From the NCBI GenBank assembly GCA_965224525.1, contig OZ245050.1, positions 1,860,001-1,924,000 on the forward strand: DNA of 64,000 nt. Reading direction: 5' to 3'. Shown here piece by piece: positions 1 through 9,426 of this stretch. The stretch's first letter is position 1, and each line of letters begins with the position of its first letter. The stretch is from Granulosicoccus sp036478565 (GTDB lineage: Bacteria; Pseudomonadota; Gammaproteobacteria; Granulosicoccales; Granulosicoccaceae). The notes under the pieces are model-generated. The model saw only the letters and a program-made list of their open reading frames with translations, was not told the DNA's origin and searched no databases. Both the position numbers and the translations under genes were made by a program.

Positions 1-2
1 AT

Positions 3-353
3 TCGTTGGTATTGGTAGACTGGGTGAATCGGCAGCGTGCTGCCGGTATGCCACTGTTCGATGCCGTACGATCTTCAGGGGTTGCGCGCTTTCGCGCGGT
101 AATTTTGACATCACTAACCACCTTCTTCGGGCTGTTGCCATTAATCTACGAGACCAGTACGCAAGCGCAGTTCCTGATACCCATGGCAGTATCGCTCGGC
201 TACGGAATTTTGTTTGCAACCGTTGTGACGTTGATTCTTATCCCGGTTAATTATCTGGTGCTGGAAGACATCAGGCGTTTATTTGGTGGCGGGGTTAAAA
301 ATAAATCGGCACTATCACCAACTGAAACAAGAACAGACCAACTTGTCCCATGA
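3..353 (+). CDS. RND efflux permease, C-terminal fragment (5' end outside window)
   Basis: The open frame enters from the left edge and ends at TGA 351-353, so only the last 116 or so residues of a protein normally over 1000 residues long are present. The fragment carries the conserved end of an AcrB/RND-superfamily transporter: a cytoplasmic stretch (VNRQRAAGMPLFDAV), the R-x-R-x-V-x-L-T-S element leading into a membrane helix, the T-x-x-G-L-L-P pattern, and two further hydrophobic helices. Such permeases are inner-membrane proton antiporters of tripartite pumps; the substrate cannot be told from this piece. The gene is convergent with the next one, with a gap of 10 bases. Confidence 0.85.
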   Translation, partial: SLVLVDWVNRQRAAGMPLFDAVRSSGVARFRAVILTSLTTFFGLLPLIYETSTQAQFLIPMAVSLGYGILFATVVTLILIPVNYLVLEDIRRLFGGGVKNKSALSPTETRTDQLVP

Positions 354-363
354 TTCGGGCTGC

Positions 364-1137
364 TCAACAACGTCGCATCTCTTTTCCAAGTGCGCGCTTT
401 TCTTCCCGCAATCTGTCTTGCTCGTCAATAGAATGTGAGCGTCGCATAAGCAGATAAACCCTGTCAATGGACAGCTGCACTCGCTCACGACATTCTGCTG
501 CTGTTTCGACTCCCTGATTTAGCAGTCCGGTTTGTGACAGAGCCGGGTTGACGCCAGCAAGTTGTGTTGCCGTTAGCTGAGCAGGCACATTACTCGACTG
601 TTGATCACTATCAATTGACGGTATTTCAATTTCCTGATCGTCTATTTGAAACACTTCGGAACCTCGACAGCCCCCCAATTCGTCAACAAACCGGACAGGA
701 AATTGATCGCAATCAGTCGCGCCGAAGGAGCCTACTTTACAGCGCATTACAGCCAGCTGGGCTATTCTTTCCACTGAGGCTTCGAAGTTGTGTTTGTAGG
801 TGAAGACATAGTTAATCAGTGCAATGGAAGTAGGCGACAGAGCGTTGATACCGCCGTATTGATCAAAAATCTGGCTGGAAACGACACCATCTTGCATGGA
901 TCGCGCGGTACGCCATGCAAAGTTACGAGCGATACGGCAGTTGCCTGAACGGGCAGAACTGGCCTGGGTTTCAATGGTCTCTACATCACCACCATCAGGG
1001 CAGGCAGTTTGGGAGTAGGTGGTATTTCCAGTGGAATCTATACATTTGTAAACGCCGGCCTGCGCAGCAGTTGTTCCAAGCATCAGGCAACAGATGGCGA
1101 GGGCCTGGCAAGTCATGCTATTGGCAGAATAGGTCAT
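364..1137 (-). CDS. Secreted DUF4124 domain protein
   Basis: A 257-residue protein with an N-terminal signal peptide of about 27 residues ending in an Ala-Gln-Ala-type cleavage site. Immediately after it comes the DUF4124 signature: G-V-Y-K-C, then a D-x-x-G-x-x-x-Y-S turn and a second Cys in the T-A-C-P motif, which probably form a disulphide in the periplasm. The remaining 200 residues have scattered Cys residues and no family I recognise. A second Met at residue 8 is an alternative start. DUF4124 is common in Gammaproteobacteria but has no established function. It is transcribed alone, convergent with the RND pump. Confidence 0.7.
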   Translation of the reverse strand: MTYSANSMTCQALAICCLMLGTTAAQAGVYKCIDSTGNTTYSQTACPDGGDVETIETQASSARSGNCRIARNFAWRTARSMQDGVVSSQIFDQYGGINALSPTSIALINYVFTYKHNFEASVERIAQLAVMRCKVGSFGATDCDQFPVRFVDELGGCRGSEVFQIDDQEIEIPSIDSDQQSSNVPAQLTATQLAGVNPALSQTGLLNQGVETAAECRERVQLSIDRVYLLMRRSHSIDEQDRLREEKRALGKEMRRC

Positions 1138-1326
1138 TGTTTGTAGGGCCCCTCACAGATCACAATGTACTTAGTCAGCGGCCGCCAGCGTATTGAATTA
1201 CACTCGCAGACTGCCGCAGCGAGACCTGTCTGGCAGTTTCCAGTAGCTGACATGCTAAGGGAGGCGATTGCGTCACTGATGCGCTCCTGATAACAAGTCT
1301 AAACAGACGAATACGGTAATTCAGAA

Positions 1327-1824
1327 ATGACTGATATCACTACAGACACTCTGCCGCCACGTAGTACAGATGAGCAGCAGGTAGTCGAGTCCGAAATTCG
1401 CTCAATGTTTGAGCATCGCATCACCTTTAATGAATTTCTGGGCTTTCGTATCAAGAAATTATCTACCGAAAACATCAGCGTAGTTTTTGACATGCGACCC
1501 GAGTTGGTGGGGCATTATTTGTTTGGTCGCCTGCACGGAGGAGTTATTTCATCAGTGCTGGATGCTACGGGTGGGTTGGCTGTGATGTGGGCACTTGCCG
1601 AATTTCACAATCATGAATCGGCAATGCAAATCATGGATCGATTTCGCCACCTGGGAACAATTGATTTACGAGTCGATTATCTGCGTCAGGGTATCGGTAA
1701 AAAATTTACGGCAAGCGCAACTGTCGTAAGGCTGGGCAAGCGCATTGCGGCTATCAGCATGTCTTTGCACAGCGATGATGGCCGCAAGATTGCAACCGGC
1801 AATGCAACCTATATTGTCAGCTAA
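1327..1824 (+). CDS. Hotdog-fold thioesterase (YigI/PaaI-like)
   Basis: A 165-residue protein with the single hotdog fold of acyl-CoA thioesterases. The G-R-L-H-G-G-V-I-S-S-V-L-D pattern near residue 70 is the central helix segment of the PaaI/YigI group, where the Asp or Glu of this helix helps catalysis. The second half (T-I-D-L-R-V-D-Y-L-R, then repeated beta-strand segments) matches the family end. The expected reaction is hydrolysis of an acyl-CoA in the cytoplasm; the acyl group is unknown. Its last 8 bases overlap the end of the convergent HTTM-DCC gene. Confidence 0.8.
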   Translation: MTDITTDTLPPRSTDEQQVVESEIRSMFEHRITFNEFLGFRIKKLSTENISVVFDMRPELVGHYLFGRLHGGVISSVLDATGGLAVMWALAEFHNHESAMQIMDRFRHLGTIDLRVDYLRQGIGKKFTASATVVRLGKRIAAISMSLHSDDGRKIATGNATYIVS

Positions 1825-2998
1825 AGTCTATACCTACCAATCGTGCAAGGGTCTCTAGTAAAGCTGGCATACTGCTGCGCAATGGAGGCAGATGATAGAC
1901 GTTGTAGACGCCAACTACTACGAGAAAAAACAGTGCGGTGGTGGCACCTGCAGTAGTTTGCTTGATTTGCAATGGTCGGTAAGGTAACCAGCGCGCTGTG
2001 AAATCGCCAAGGCGATCGCGGTTGTTACCAACAATTCTATATAGATGATTTCCCAGCCTCATCAGTGGAGGCAATCGCATTAGCCAACCAAGTGGTTTGA
2101 ATGGCCAGCGCTGACTGAATAGAAAAGCCATTGCATGCCAATGCACATACGTTCCTCCTTGCTCGTTGGTCACGACCCAGGAGTTTTCCCGCTCAAGAAT
2201 TTCTTGCATGGTTGCATTACTCTGGGCAGGCAGAATTGTTACGCTGTCTGCCAGAAGAAATTCTCGCAGGAGTAGGCACATTTTCAAACAAAAGCCACAG
2301 TCCTTGTCGTAGTACAAGCGGATATTGTCGAGGCTTTGCCGTCTGTTTACCTTGCGTAGCCACATCCAGAACGCAACCGGTAGCAGCAGTGCCAGTGCCA
2401 GACAATTGGCGAGTTGAAAATGAGCAATGCCGTTGTGCAACAGCAGTGCGTGGGCATATGCATATATCAACTGCAAAACAACAGCAACGGTTGCCACTGT
2501 CAGGATCGGCCGTAAATTATCCGCAACGAAACGCAAACTATTTGCATCTTGCTGATGTGCGTTCTGTAAAGCGGCGTCAGTGGAGTAACGTGCGCCCAGA
2601 GGTAAAAACATCGCCCAGAAACACAGAACAAGCAGCAGTTGATCGCCACTTTGCAACATAAGGTCATTGTGGCTCAGTAGCGATGCCAGCAGTACAAATG
2701 ACGCAACTGCCATTCGATGCGTGCGATACCCGAAAAGCAGGCCGGTAGCTGACATTGCGGCGAGAATGAACAGCACTGATTGCCACCAAAGACTGGTGCT
2801 TGCTGCATGCAGTGACCAATGCCAGTCATTGCCAATAGCAGCCCGGAAATCACGGGTAAGCAAACCGCTGTCAGGGTCAGCGGAGAACAATAAAGGTGAG
2901 TAGCGAGCCAGGGCGCATAGCAAAAGAACAGCAAGCACCATCCGAAACAACGCCAGAGAACGTAGATCAATACTGAATACAGATCTCAGGCCGGTCAT
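1817..2998 (-). CDS. HTTM-like membrane domain fused to DCC thiol-disulphide oxidoreductase domain (DUF393)
   Basis: A 393-residue protein in two parts. Residues 1-215 form several hydrophobic helices with HTTM (horizontally transferred transmembrane, gamma-carboxylase-like) hallmarks: D-x-R-x-L-A-L-F-R at 11-19 and the G-D-Q-L-L-L-V-L-x-F-W-x-x-F-L-P-L-G block at 118-135. Residues 228-335 are a DCC domain with the D-x-D-C-x-x-C redox motif at 231-237 (Cys234 and Cys237), followed by a last membrane helix. The architecture suggests a membrane-anchored thiol oxidoreductase, but no substrate is known for such fusions. It is transcribed alone. Confidence 0.75.
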   Translation of the reverse strand: MTGLRSVFSIDLRSLALFRMVLAVLLLCALARYSPLLFSADPDSGLLTRDFRAAIGNDWHWSLHAASTSLWWQSVLFILAAMSATGLLFGYRTHRMAVASFVLLASLLSHNDLMLQSGDQLLLVLCFWAMFLPLGARYSTDAALQNAHQQDANSLRFVADNLRPILTVATVAVVLQLIYAYAHALLLHNGIAHFQLANCLALALLLPVAFWMWLRKVNRRQSLDNIRLYYDKDCGFCLKMCLLLREFLLADSVTILPAQSNATMQEILERENSWVVTNEQGGTYVHWHAMAFLFSQRWPFKPLGWLMRLPPLMRLGNHLYRIVGNNRDRLGDFTARWLPYRPLQIKQTTAGATTALFFLVVVGVYNVYHLPPLRSSMPALLETLARLVGIDFS

Positions 2999-3051
2999 GC
3001 CGTTTTATACTAGGAGTTTGAATCGAAGATACTACACTGTAGCGTAACGGC

Positions 3052-3573
3052 TTATTCAGAAGACGGAACAGCGCCAATCCGGCTGAATTTCAGCCATGCA
3101 GGGTGTGGTTCGCCCTCTGAAGATAGCAGCACACGACCGCGAATGTAATCAGCGTCCAGAATGGTAGCCAGTTTGCCTTGCCACTCGCCACGGACCACCA
3201 GTACTTGTTGTCCTGGAGTAAGTACCGGCAGCCGCCGTTTGCTGACATTCGCATGGCGGGTTTCCGATACTTTGAGCATGGAGCGCAACATTTTGCGTCG
3301 GGCATTTAACTCTTCGTCGGACAGTGCGCTGATATCATGGGTCAGTTCGATAGACTCAAGCTCGACATCGGTATTGGTTTCAGAAGAGCTGGAGTTGTCC
3401 GGCGACTCTGCAGCAGTCTGCGTAACGGACTCGCCCGGTTCTTGTGCGACTGATTTTCGGTTGTCGTTGCTGTGTCGACGTTCCACACTCATAGCTCGCC
3501 AAAACCGGCGATTTCGGTGCTTGTCACGACGTTCGGTATTGCGTCGGTCATTTGTATGGTTTTCATCGCTCAT
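3052..3573 (-). CDS. Uncharacterised basic/acidic protein with KOW-like end, downstream of ppsA
   Basis: A 173-residue protein I do not recognise. The first 40 residues are very rich in Arg, Asn and Asp (repeated N-D-R-R and R-R-D-K patterns), the middle is acidic and serine-rich and probably disordered, and residues 118-168 look like a small beta-barrel with a KOW-like pattern (G-Q-Q-V-L-V-V-R-G-E-W-Q-G-K). That end suggests binding to RNA or ribosome, as inference only. The start ATG lies two bases after the ppsA stop, so the two are almost certainly co-transcribed. Confidence 0.55.
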   Translation of the reverse strand: MSDENHTNDRRNTERRDKHRNRRFWRAMSVERRHSNDNRKSVAQEPGESVTQTAAESPDNSSSSETNTDVELESIELTHDISALSDEELNARRKMLRSMLKVSETRHANVSKRRLPVLTPGQQVLVVRGEWQGKLATILDADYIRGRVLLSSEGEPHPAWLKFSRIGAVPSSE

Positions 3574-3575
3574 TG

Positions 3576-5960
3576 TCAGGCGGCAGAACTGTCCTGTTCG
3601 CCTGCCAGAAACATCCAGGTTGCAACCAGTGTATCGGGATTTAGCGATACACTGGAAATTCCCTGTTCCATCAGCCAGCGGGCAAGGTCAGGGTGATCCG
3701 AAGGGCCTTGTCCGCAAATGCCGACATATTTATTGTTTGCCCTGGCGGCGGATATTGCCATGCTTAGAAGTTTCTTGACCGCAGGGTCTCTTTCGTCGAA
3801 CAGATGCGCAACCAGCCCAGAGTCCCGATCGAGACCGAGGGTCAATTGGGTCAGATCGTTTGAACCAATGGAAAACCCGTCAAAGCGTGAGAGGAATTCT
3901 TCTGCGAGAATTGCATTGCTTGGTACTTCGCACATCATGACGATTCGCAATCCGTTTTCGCCGCGAGACAAGCCGTATTGCGCCATCAGAGCCAATACCT
4001 GATCAGCTTCCTCCAGTGTTCGTATAAAAGGCACCATCAGTTCGACGTTGGTCAGGCCCATTTCATCCCGAACTTGTTTTAACGCTTGGCATTCAAGCGC
4101 AAAGCATTCCTGAAAGGAAGAGGACAGATACCGTGATGCGCCGCGAAAACCGATCATCGGGTTCTCTTCGTTTGGTTCAAACAGTTTGCCGCCAATCATG
4201 TTGGCGTATTCGTTTGACTTGAAATCTGACAGACGAACAATGACCGGGTGGGGGGCAAATGCCGCTGCCAGTGTCGAGACGCCCTCGACGATCTTGTCAA
4301 CGTAAAAAGTTATCGGATCGGCATAACCTGCAACTCGTTCATCAATAGCGTCGCGTATATCTTCCGGCATCGTTTCAGCGTTAAGTAATGCTTTTGGGTG
4401 TATACCAATGGTATTGCTGATGATGAACTCAAGTCTTGCCAGCCCTATACCTTGATGTGGCAGCTGGCTGAAACTGAAAGCGCGCTCCGGATTGCCGACA
4501 TTCATGGTGAGTTTGAATGGCAATTCTGGCAGTGTATCCAGGCATGTTTCAGCAATATCGAAATCAATTTCACCACGATAGATCATGCCGGTATCGCCTT
4601 CTGCGCAGCTGACGGTTACCGATTCACCATCGGTGAGCAAGCTGGTTGCGTCCCCGCAACCCACGACAGCCGGTACGCCAAGTTCGCGCGCAATAATCGC
4701 TGCGTGGCAAGTACGGCCTCCTCGATTGGTGACGATGGCGGCCGCTCTTTTCATGACCGGCTCCCAATCCGGGTCTGTCATGTCGGTCACCAGCACATCG
4801 CCCGGTTGAACGCGTCCTATTTCTTCTATCCCTGTGACAATACGCACCTGGCCAGAACCAATGCGTTGCCCAATACTGCGGCCGGTCACCAGCACGTCAG
4901 CTTTGTGATTAGCCAGGTGGTATCGTTGAATGACATTGCTTTGCTTGCGTGACTCGACGGTTTCTGGTCGAGCTTGCAGTATGTACAGTTCGCCATCCTG
5001 ACCATCCTTGCCCCATTCAATATCCATAGGCCGACCATAATGCGTCTCTATCGTGACAGCCAAACGAGCCAAAGCCTGCACGTCATCATCATTCAATGAA
5101 AAACATCGTTGATCGCTGAATGCCACATCGACGGTTTCAACTGCATCGTCGGTATCCGAATTGCCATAGATCATCTTGATCGCCTTGCTACCTCTGGTGC
5201 GACGCAGGATGGCCGGGCGCTGTCGGGCAAGAGTGGGTTTGTGTACATAAAATTCGTCGGGATTGACCGAACCCTGCACAACACACTCGCCAAGACCCCA
5301 GGACGATGTGATAAATACCGCATCCCGAAAACCGGACTCGGTATCAATGGAAAACATCACACCACTGGCCCCTATATCACTACGCACCATACGCTGAATA
5401 CCTGCGGACAAGGCCACATCAGCATGTGCAAATCCTTGGTGTACGCGGTAGGAGATGGCCCGGTCATTGTACAGGGATGCAAATACTTCGCGAATGCGCA
5501 GTAGGACTTCTGGCAATGTCTTTACGTTCAGAAAAGTTTCCTGTTGGCCCGCAAATGAGGCTTCGGGCAGATCTTCTGCGGTGGCCGATGAGCGCACAGC
5601 AACTGACAGCTCGCCGCTGGTTTCCATGGCCAGTTTCTGCCAGGCATCCTCGATAGCCTGAGTCAATGAATCGGCAAGTGGTGTATCGACAATCCACGCC
5701 CGAATGTCTTTGCCGCAAGCAGCCAGCTCCAACATGTTTTCGATATCCAGACCTTGCAGCCGTTGCTGAATGCGTTGGTCAAGGCCACTGGTTGCCAGAT
5801 GCTCACAAAAGGCTTCTGCAGTGGTGGCAAATCCATTTGGAACGCGAATACCAGCCGTTGATAGATTCTGGATCATTTCACCCAGTGATGCATTTTTCCC
5901 ACCCACGCGCGGCACATCGCCCATGCCAAGCTCTTTGAACCACTGAACGTACTGGGTCAT
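3576..5960 (-). CDS. ppsA: Phosphoenolpyruvate synthase
   Basis: A 794-residue pyruvate, water dikinase that converts pyruvate and ATP to PEP, AMP and phosphate for gluconeogenesis. The start at 5960 is preferred over the longer frame because it begins the canonical M-x-x-Y-V-x-W-F segment and has a GGGAGAG ribosome site just upstream. Visible parts are the N-terminal ATP-binding half (V-G-G-K-N-A-S-L-G-E-M near residue 20; S-S-A-T-A-E-D-L near 125), the phosphohistidine segment G-G-R-T-C-H-A-A-I-I-A-R-E, and the C-terminal PEP-binding barrel ending in the G-I-C-G-Q loop. The usual A-P-S-D after that loop is G-P-S-D here. It is divergent from its regulator ppsR. Confidence 0.95.
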   Translation of the reverse strand: MTQYVQWFKELGMGDVPRVGGKNASLGEMIQNLSTAGIRVPNGFATTAEAFCEHLATSGLDQRIQQRLQGLDIENMLELAACGKDIRAWIVDTPLADSLTQAIEDAWQKLAMETSGELSVAVRSSATAEDLPEASFAGQQETFLNVKTLPEVLLRIREVFASLYNDRAISYRVHQGFAHADVALSAGIQRMVRSDIGASGVMFSIDTESGFRDAVFITSSWGLGECVVQGSVNPDEFYVHKPTLARQRPAILRRTRGSKAIKMIYGNSDTDDAVETVDVAFSDQRCFSLNDDDVQALARLAVTIETHYGRPMDIEWGKDGQDGELYILQARPETVESRKQSNVIQRYHLANHKADVLVTGRSIGQRIGSGQVRIVTGIEEIGRVQPGDVLVTDMTDPDWEPVMKRAAAIVTNRGGRTCHAAIIARELGVPAVVGCGDATSLLTDGESVTVSCAEGDTGMIYRGEIDFDIAETCLDTLPELPFKLTMNVGNPERAFSFSQLPHQGIGLARLEFIISNTIGIHPKALLNAETMPEDIRDAIDERVAGYADPITFYVDKIVEGVSTLAAAFAPHPVIVRLSDFKSNEYANMIGGKLFEPNEENPMIGFRGASRYLSSSFQECFALECQALKQVRDEMGLTNVELMVPFIRTLEEADQVLALMAQYGLSRGENGLRIVMMCEVPSNAILAEEFLSRFDGFSIGSNDLTQLTLGLDRDSGLVAHLFDERDPAVKKLLSMAISAARANNKYVGICGQGPSDHPDLARWLMEQGISSVSLNPDTLVATWMFLAGEQDSSAA

Positions 5961-6169
5961 GCATCTCTCCCTGGAGGATTGTGCAGGTATGCCTGTTGCG
6001 ACACTGTGTTGCGTGTGACTTCGGCAGTTTCCAGGCAGGTGAGCCCGGGATTGTGACCCTGCGAGGGTATTATGTACCAACGCTTGGCCCGCTTGATTGT
6101 CACAACTATGTGGGTGCGAATCAAAATTTCTGTTCCAATCGAGTTAGCGGCGTGAAACCTGCCCGCTTT

Positions 6170-7126
6170 ATGTCTGGCAAAGAGGATACCAATTTGACTA
6201 CAGACGAGGATTTCCCCCAAAATGATCGTCGAGCGTCGACGCGACAGATCATTGGCGAGCAACCACCCGTTGGTCAGTCTGGCGCGAATGGCGTACCTGG
6301 TGGGCGTCCAACAGCCTTTATCGTATCGGATCGGACCGGCCTGACCGCCGAGGCCATGGCCCATAGCCTGTTGACGCAATTTCCCACGCTGGACTTCCAC
6401 AAGGAAACGTTTACATTTGTCGACACACAGGAGAAGGCCCGTGCGATCGTTGAACGCTGTCTGGCTATCCAGCAGCGCGATAAACGCTCACCGCTGGTGT
6501 TTCTGACGATCGTTGAAGACACCATAAGACGAGAGTTCATATCGGCCAATATCGACGTTTTTGATCTGTTTGCCACTTTCATCGGCCCTATGGAAGAGCG
6601 TCTTGGCATGGAGTCCTCGCATAAGGTGGGCAGGTCGCACGGTGTCAGTGATGTTAAAGCCTATATTTCACGCATAGCTGCGGTGCACTTTGCTTTGCAG
6701 ACCGATGATGGCTTGGATACCGACTATTATGGCCAGGCAGACCTGATCATCACGGGTGTTTCGCGTTGTGGAAAAACACCGGCTTCACTGTATCTGTCGC
6801 TGCACTATGGCTTGAACGTATCCAACTATCCGCTGACAGACCATGAACTGCTGCAGAGTGAACTGCCCGCGGCGCTTGCCGCGCACAAGGACAAACTATT
6901 CGGTCTGACTATCGACCCCAATCGGCTGCTGCAGATTCGTCAGGAACGCTATAAGGGTGCCAGTTACAGCGATATCGATACTTGTCAACGTGAGATTGCA
7001 CAGGCCGAAAATCTGTTCCGTAAGCACAAACTGCCCGTTCTCAACACCACTCGCATGTCGGTAGAAGAGATTGGCGCAATGATTGTACATCGCATCAAAT
7101 CGCCGGGTCGACTGGCAACACTCTGA
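6170..7126 (+). CDS. ppsR: PEP synthase regulatory protein (kinase/pyrophosphorylase, DUF299)
   Basis: A bifunctional ADP-dependent kinase and Pi-dependent pyrophosphorylase that switches PEP synthase off and on by modifying the Thr next to its catalytic His. Hallmarks are V-S-D-R-T-G-L-T-A-E-A-M near the N-terminus and the P-loop-like G-V-S-R-C-G-K-T-P-A-S in the middle. The frame is open from 5981, but the N-terminal extension is not family-like. Two starts are plausible: ATG 6170 with a weak ribosome site, or TTG 6194, which has a strong AAAGAGGA eight bases upstream and gives 310 residues. Even the shorter form has about 35 extra N-terminal residues compared with the usual 270. It is divergent from ppsA, sharing an intergenic region of about 210 bases. 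Confidence 0.93.
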   Translation: MSGKEDTNLTTDEDFPQNDRRASTRQIIGEQPPVGQSGANGVPGGRPTAFIVSDRTGLTAEAMAHSLLTQFPTLDFHKETFTFVDTQEKARAIVERCLAIQQRDKRSPLVFLTIVEDTIRREFISANIDVFDLFATFIGPMEERLGMESSHKVGRSHGVSDVKAYISRIAAVHFALQTDDGLDTDYYGQADLIITGVSRCGKTPASLYLSLHYGLNVSNYPLTDHELLQSELPAALAAHKDKLFGLTIDPNRLLQIRQERYKGASYSDIDTCQREIAQAENLFRKHKLPVLNTTRMSVEEIGAMIVHRIKSPGRLATL

Positions 7127-7359
7127 ATGGCCTGGCAGCAATATTTATCACGCGATCGGTAACCATTGCGTCGCCTGACGTTGATTGTTGTCCTCTACTG
7201 TGAGCCGTTTCACAGAAGACGATCACGAAACACTGTGTAACCCCTTGCTACTGCCTCAGAGGTAAAGATCCTGCAACCGCAAACCGCTACGAGTGGCGTG
7301 ATGCGGGATATTTGATGTTTCGACCTGCATTGCATGCATTTTCGCAATGAGGAACGGCA

Positions 7360-8637
7360 ATGCCAGGTCCGTTGTACCGACAAGCATTTTGGCGACAGAA
7401 TACTGCTCGGCTTTACACAAGTTCGCTGTGCGTGCTTGCACTGCTTGCTGTCGGGTATTGTACACCCGTTGTTGCATCTGAAACTAGTAATCCACAGTCG
7501 TCGGGCAGCCTGCGAATCATCGACGGCGATGTTCTCACCGGACCACGGTTGGCGCGTCGCGGTGTTGGTTTGTCTACGTCCGGTAGCCCGTGGAGTGATG
7601 GTACAGTGCCGTTTGTGGTGGATGCCGGTTTACCCGCTATAAGTCGTATTGCCATTCTTGAAGCGGTCAAACAGTGGAATGCCGTCAGTGGCATTACCTT
7701 GTACGAAACTGGTCGGGGTACGGCAAACCCATCAGACTACATCAGATTTCAAACGGGTCCGGGTTGTGCTTCCTGGGTAGGGCGCCAGGGTGGCGAACAA
7801 GAAGTCTGGATTGCACCCAGTTGTTCTGCCGGCAGTGTCATGCATGAAATCGGTCACGCGCTCGGTCTGGAGCATGAGCACACGCGCAGTGATCGTGACC
7901 AGCATATTCAGATTAACTGGGACAATATCGACCCGGAAAAATGGCACAACTTCGACAAGGCTCCGGCGAGTGCAGAATTGCTGGGCGACTATGACTATGA
8001 CTCGATCATGCACTACGGCCGGACTAATTTTTCTGTCAATGGCATGGATACTATCGCGCCGCTGGCTAATGCGGCTCCAAACCTCGGTCAGCGCAGTGCG
8101 CCCAGTGCCGGTGATATCGCATCCATTGCCCGGCTTTATGCTAGCGATCTGTCATTGGCAACAAAAGTCACACTGTTACCCGGACTTACTGAGGTGACGT
8201 TGTACGTTACGAACAATGTCGAACAGGGCGCACATGGCGTGCAAATCCGATTGCTGCTCGGCGAACGATATACTGTTGCCCAAACCGAAAGCGCGTGGCT
8301 TTGCCAGGCAGACACTGCCGGTGCTGTTCTGTGTTCTCTGGATCGACTGGCTGGAGGCGAGTCCAGTCAGGTTACTTTGACGATTAACGACGAATTGCAG
8401 CTCGACAACATCAGTGCCGAGGTCATTTCAAAAACACCTGACAGTAATATGAGCAATAACCATGATCAGCCATATGTTGGCAATGACAGCATACCCGAGG
8501 CGGGGGCTGCTCGATCCATACTGGCTGATGGCGGTAAAGATGTTTCATACGTTGGCGCGGGATACGCCAGCCGGTTTGCACTGATAGTACTTGCTGGTTT
8601 TGGTCTGCTACGTCGCCGCCAGCCTATTGCGCAGTGA
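7360..8637 (+). CDS. Secreted astacin-like (M12A) zinc metalloprotease with C-terminal membrane anchor
   Basis: A 425-residue protein with an N-terminal signal segment (about residues 20-40) and an astacin-type catalytic domain at about 70-240. The zinc site is complete: H162-E-I-G-H166-A-L-G-L-E-H172-E-H, followed by the Met-turn S-I-M217-H-Y219. Residues 260-370 form an immunoglobulin-like beta domain. The last 25 residues are a hydrophobic helix (L-I-V-L-A-G-F-G-L-L) followed by R-R-R, the layout of a C-terminal protein-sorting tail such as PEP-CTERM-type signals. The start has AGGAA five bases upstream. It probably acts on proteins outside the inner membrane. Its last 14 bases overlap the convergent gene. 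Confidence 0.85.
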   Translation: MPGPLYRQAFWRQNTARLYTSSLCVLALLAVGYCTPVVASETSNPQSSGSLRIIDGDVLTGPRLARRGVGLSTSGSPWSDGTVPFVVDAGLPAISRIAILEAVKQWNAVSGITLYETGRGTANPSDYIRFQTGPGCASWVGRQGGEQEVWIAPSCSAGSVMHEIGHALGLEHEHTRSDRDQHIQINWDNIDPEKWHNFDKAPASAELLGDYDYDSIMHYGRTNFSVNGMDTIAPLANAAPNLGQRSAPSAGDIASIARLYASDLSLATKVTLLPGLTEVTLYVTNNVEQGAHGVQIRLLLGERYTVAQTESAWLCQADTAGAVLCSLDRLAGGESSQVTLTINDELQLDNISAEVISKTPDSNMSNNHDQPYVGNDSIPEAGAARSILADGGKDVSYVGAGYASRFALIVLAGFGLLRRRQPIAQ

Positions 8638-9295
8638 TCTGGGAACTGTCTGGTTGCTCAAGCATTGGTTGTGCGACCGGCTCAATGACACCAGCCTGTG
8701 GTGGATTCTGCAGTGGATCAGCAGTGCCGTTGATAGGTGGTTGCAGTTCGCCGCCGGCTCCCTGTCGGGCGACCAGGCGACGCATGGAATCCCTCAGTGC
8801 CTCACTTGTTTCAGCTGACGGTGCTTCCGTGGGCGGTGCTGCCCCAGGGGGTGATTCTGCAAGGATTTCGTCAGCTGGCGCACCGGAAGGAAGGAATTCA
8901 CCGACCGCGGGAGTAGCAACGCCTTCACTGTCTTCCATGATCAGCACTACTTCAACAATTGGCGAATCGACAGAACTGTTTTCACGCACCAGCATGTGAT
9001 TAGGGGATAGTTTGGCGAATGCCTTGTCGAGTGGTTCGTCGATGATTTCTGTACTCATTGCAGTGCTGGGCTCACCGGTGATTACAACCCGAACGCCGGT
9101 TTCGGCGCTCAATGCTGCTGCAAGTTCTGCCACCGGTGCGTTGTTGGCACGCACGGTGATGAGCCCGTCTTTCATGAAGATATCAAAGGGCTGTTGTGCA
9201 TGAGTGACTAGCGGGCTTGTCAACGTCACCGTGATCGCCAGTAGAGCGGCGGCCTGTTTGCAAATGTTCGGTAGTTTCATCATGTCTATCGCCAT
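8624..9295 (-). CDS. Exported protein with STN-like (secretin/TonB short N-terminal) domain
   Basis: A 223-residue protein with a cleavable signal peptide (residues 1-34, ending T-H-A-Q). Residues 36-100 fit the short N-terminal domain of secretins and TonB receptors: alternating strands with V-R-A-N-N-A-P-V-A-E-L-A-A-A-L-S and a following P-L-D-K-A-F. From about 120 to the end it is a low-complexity Pro, Ala, Glu and Gln linker without a secretin or barrel domain, so it is not a receptor by itself. Function unknown; a periplasmic adaptor role is only a guess. Confidence 0.5.
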   Translation of the reverse strand: MAIDMMKLPNICKQAAALLAITVTLTSPLVTHAQQPFDIFMKDGLITVRANNAPVAELAAALSAETGVRVVITGEPSTAMSTEIIDEPLDKAFAKLSPNHMLVRENSSVDSPIVEVVLIMEDSEGVATPAVGEFLPSGAPADEILAESPPGAAPPTEAPSAETSEALRDSMRRLVARQGAGGELQPPINGTADPLQNPPQAGVIEPVAQPMLEQPDSSQITAQ

Positions 9296-9426
9296 CCGGC
9301 AGAGTTCGTGCCTAAGTACAGTGTAGCAAAGTAGGAAAGTGGCAAAATGGAAAGCTTTGCCTGTGTTTCAATAGTGCAAGCCAGGGTTCAGGCTGACTCA
9401 AAACTGTCGTTGAAGCGATGCGATCG

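Noticed and set aside
5961..6080. N-terminal extension of ppsA to 6080
   Set aside because: The added 40 residues are not family-like, and a good ribosome site precedes ATG 5960.
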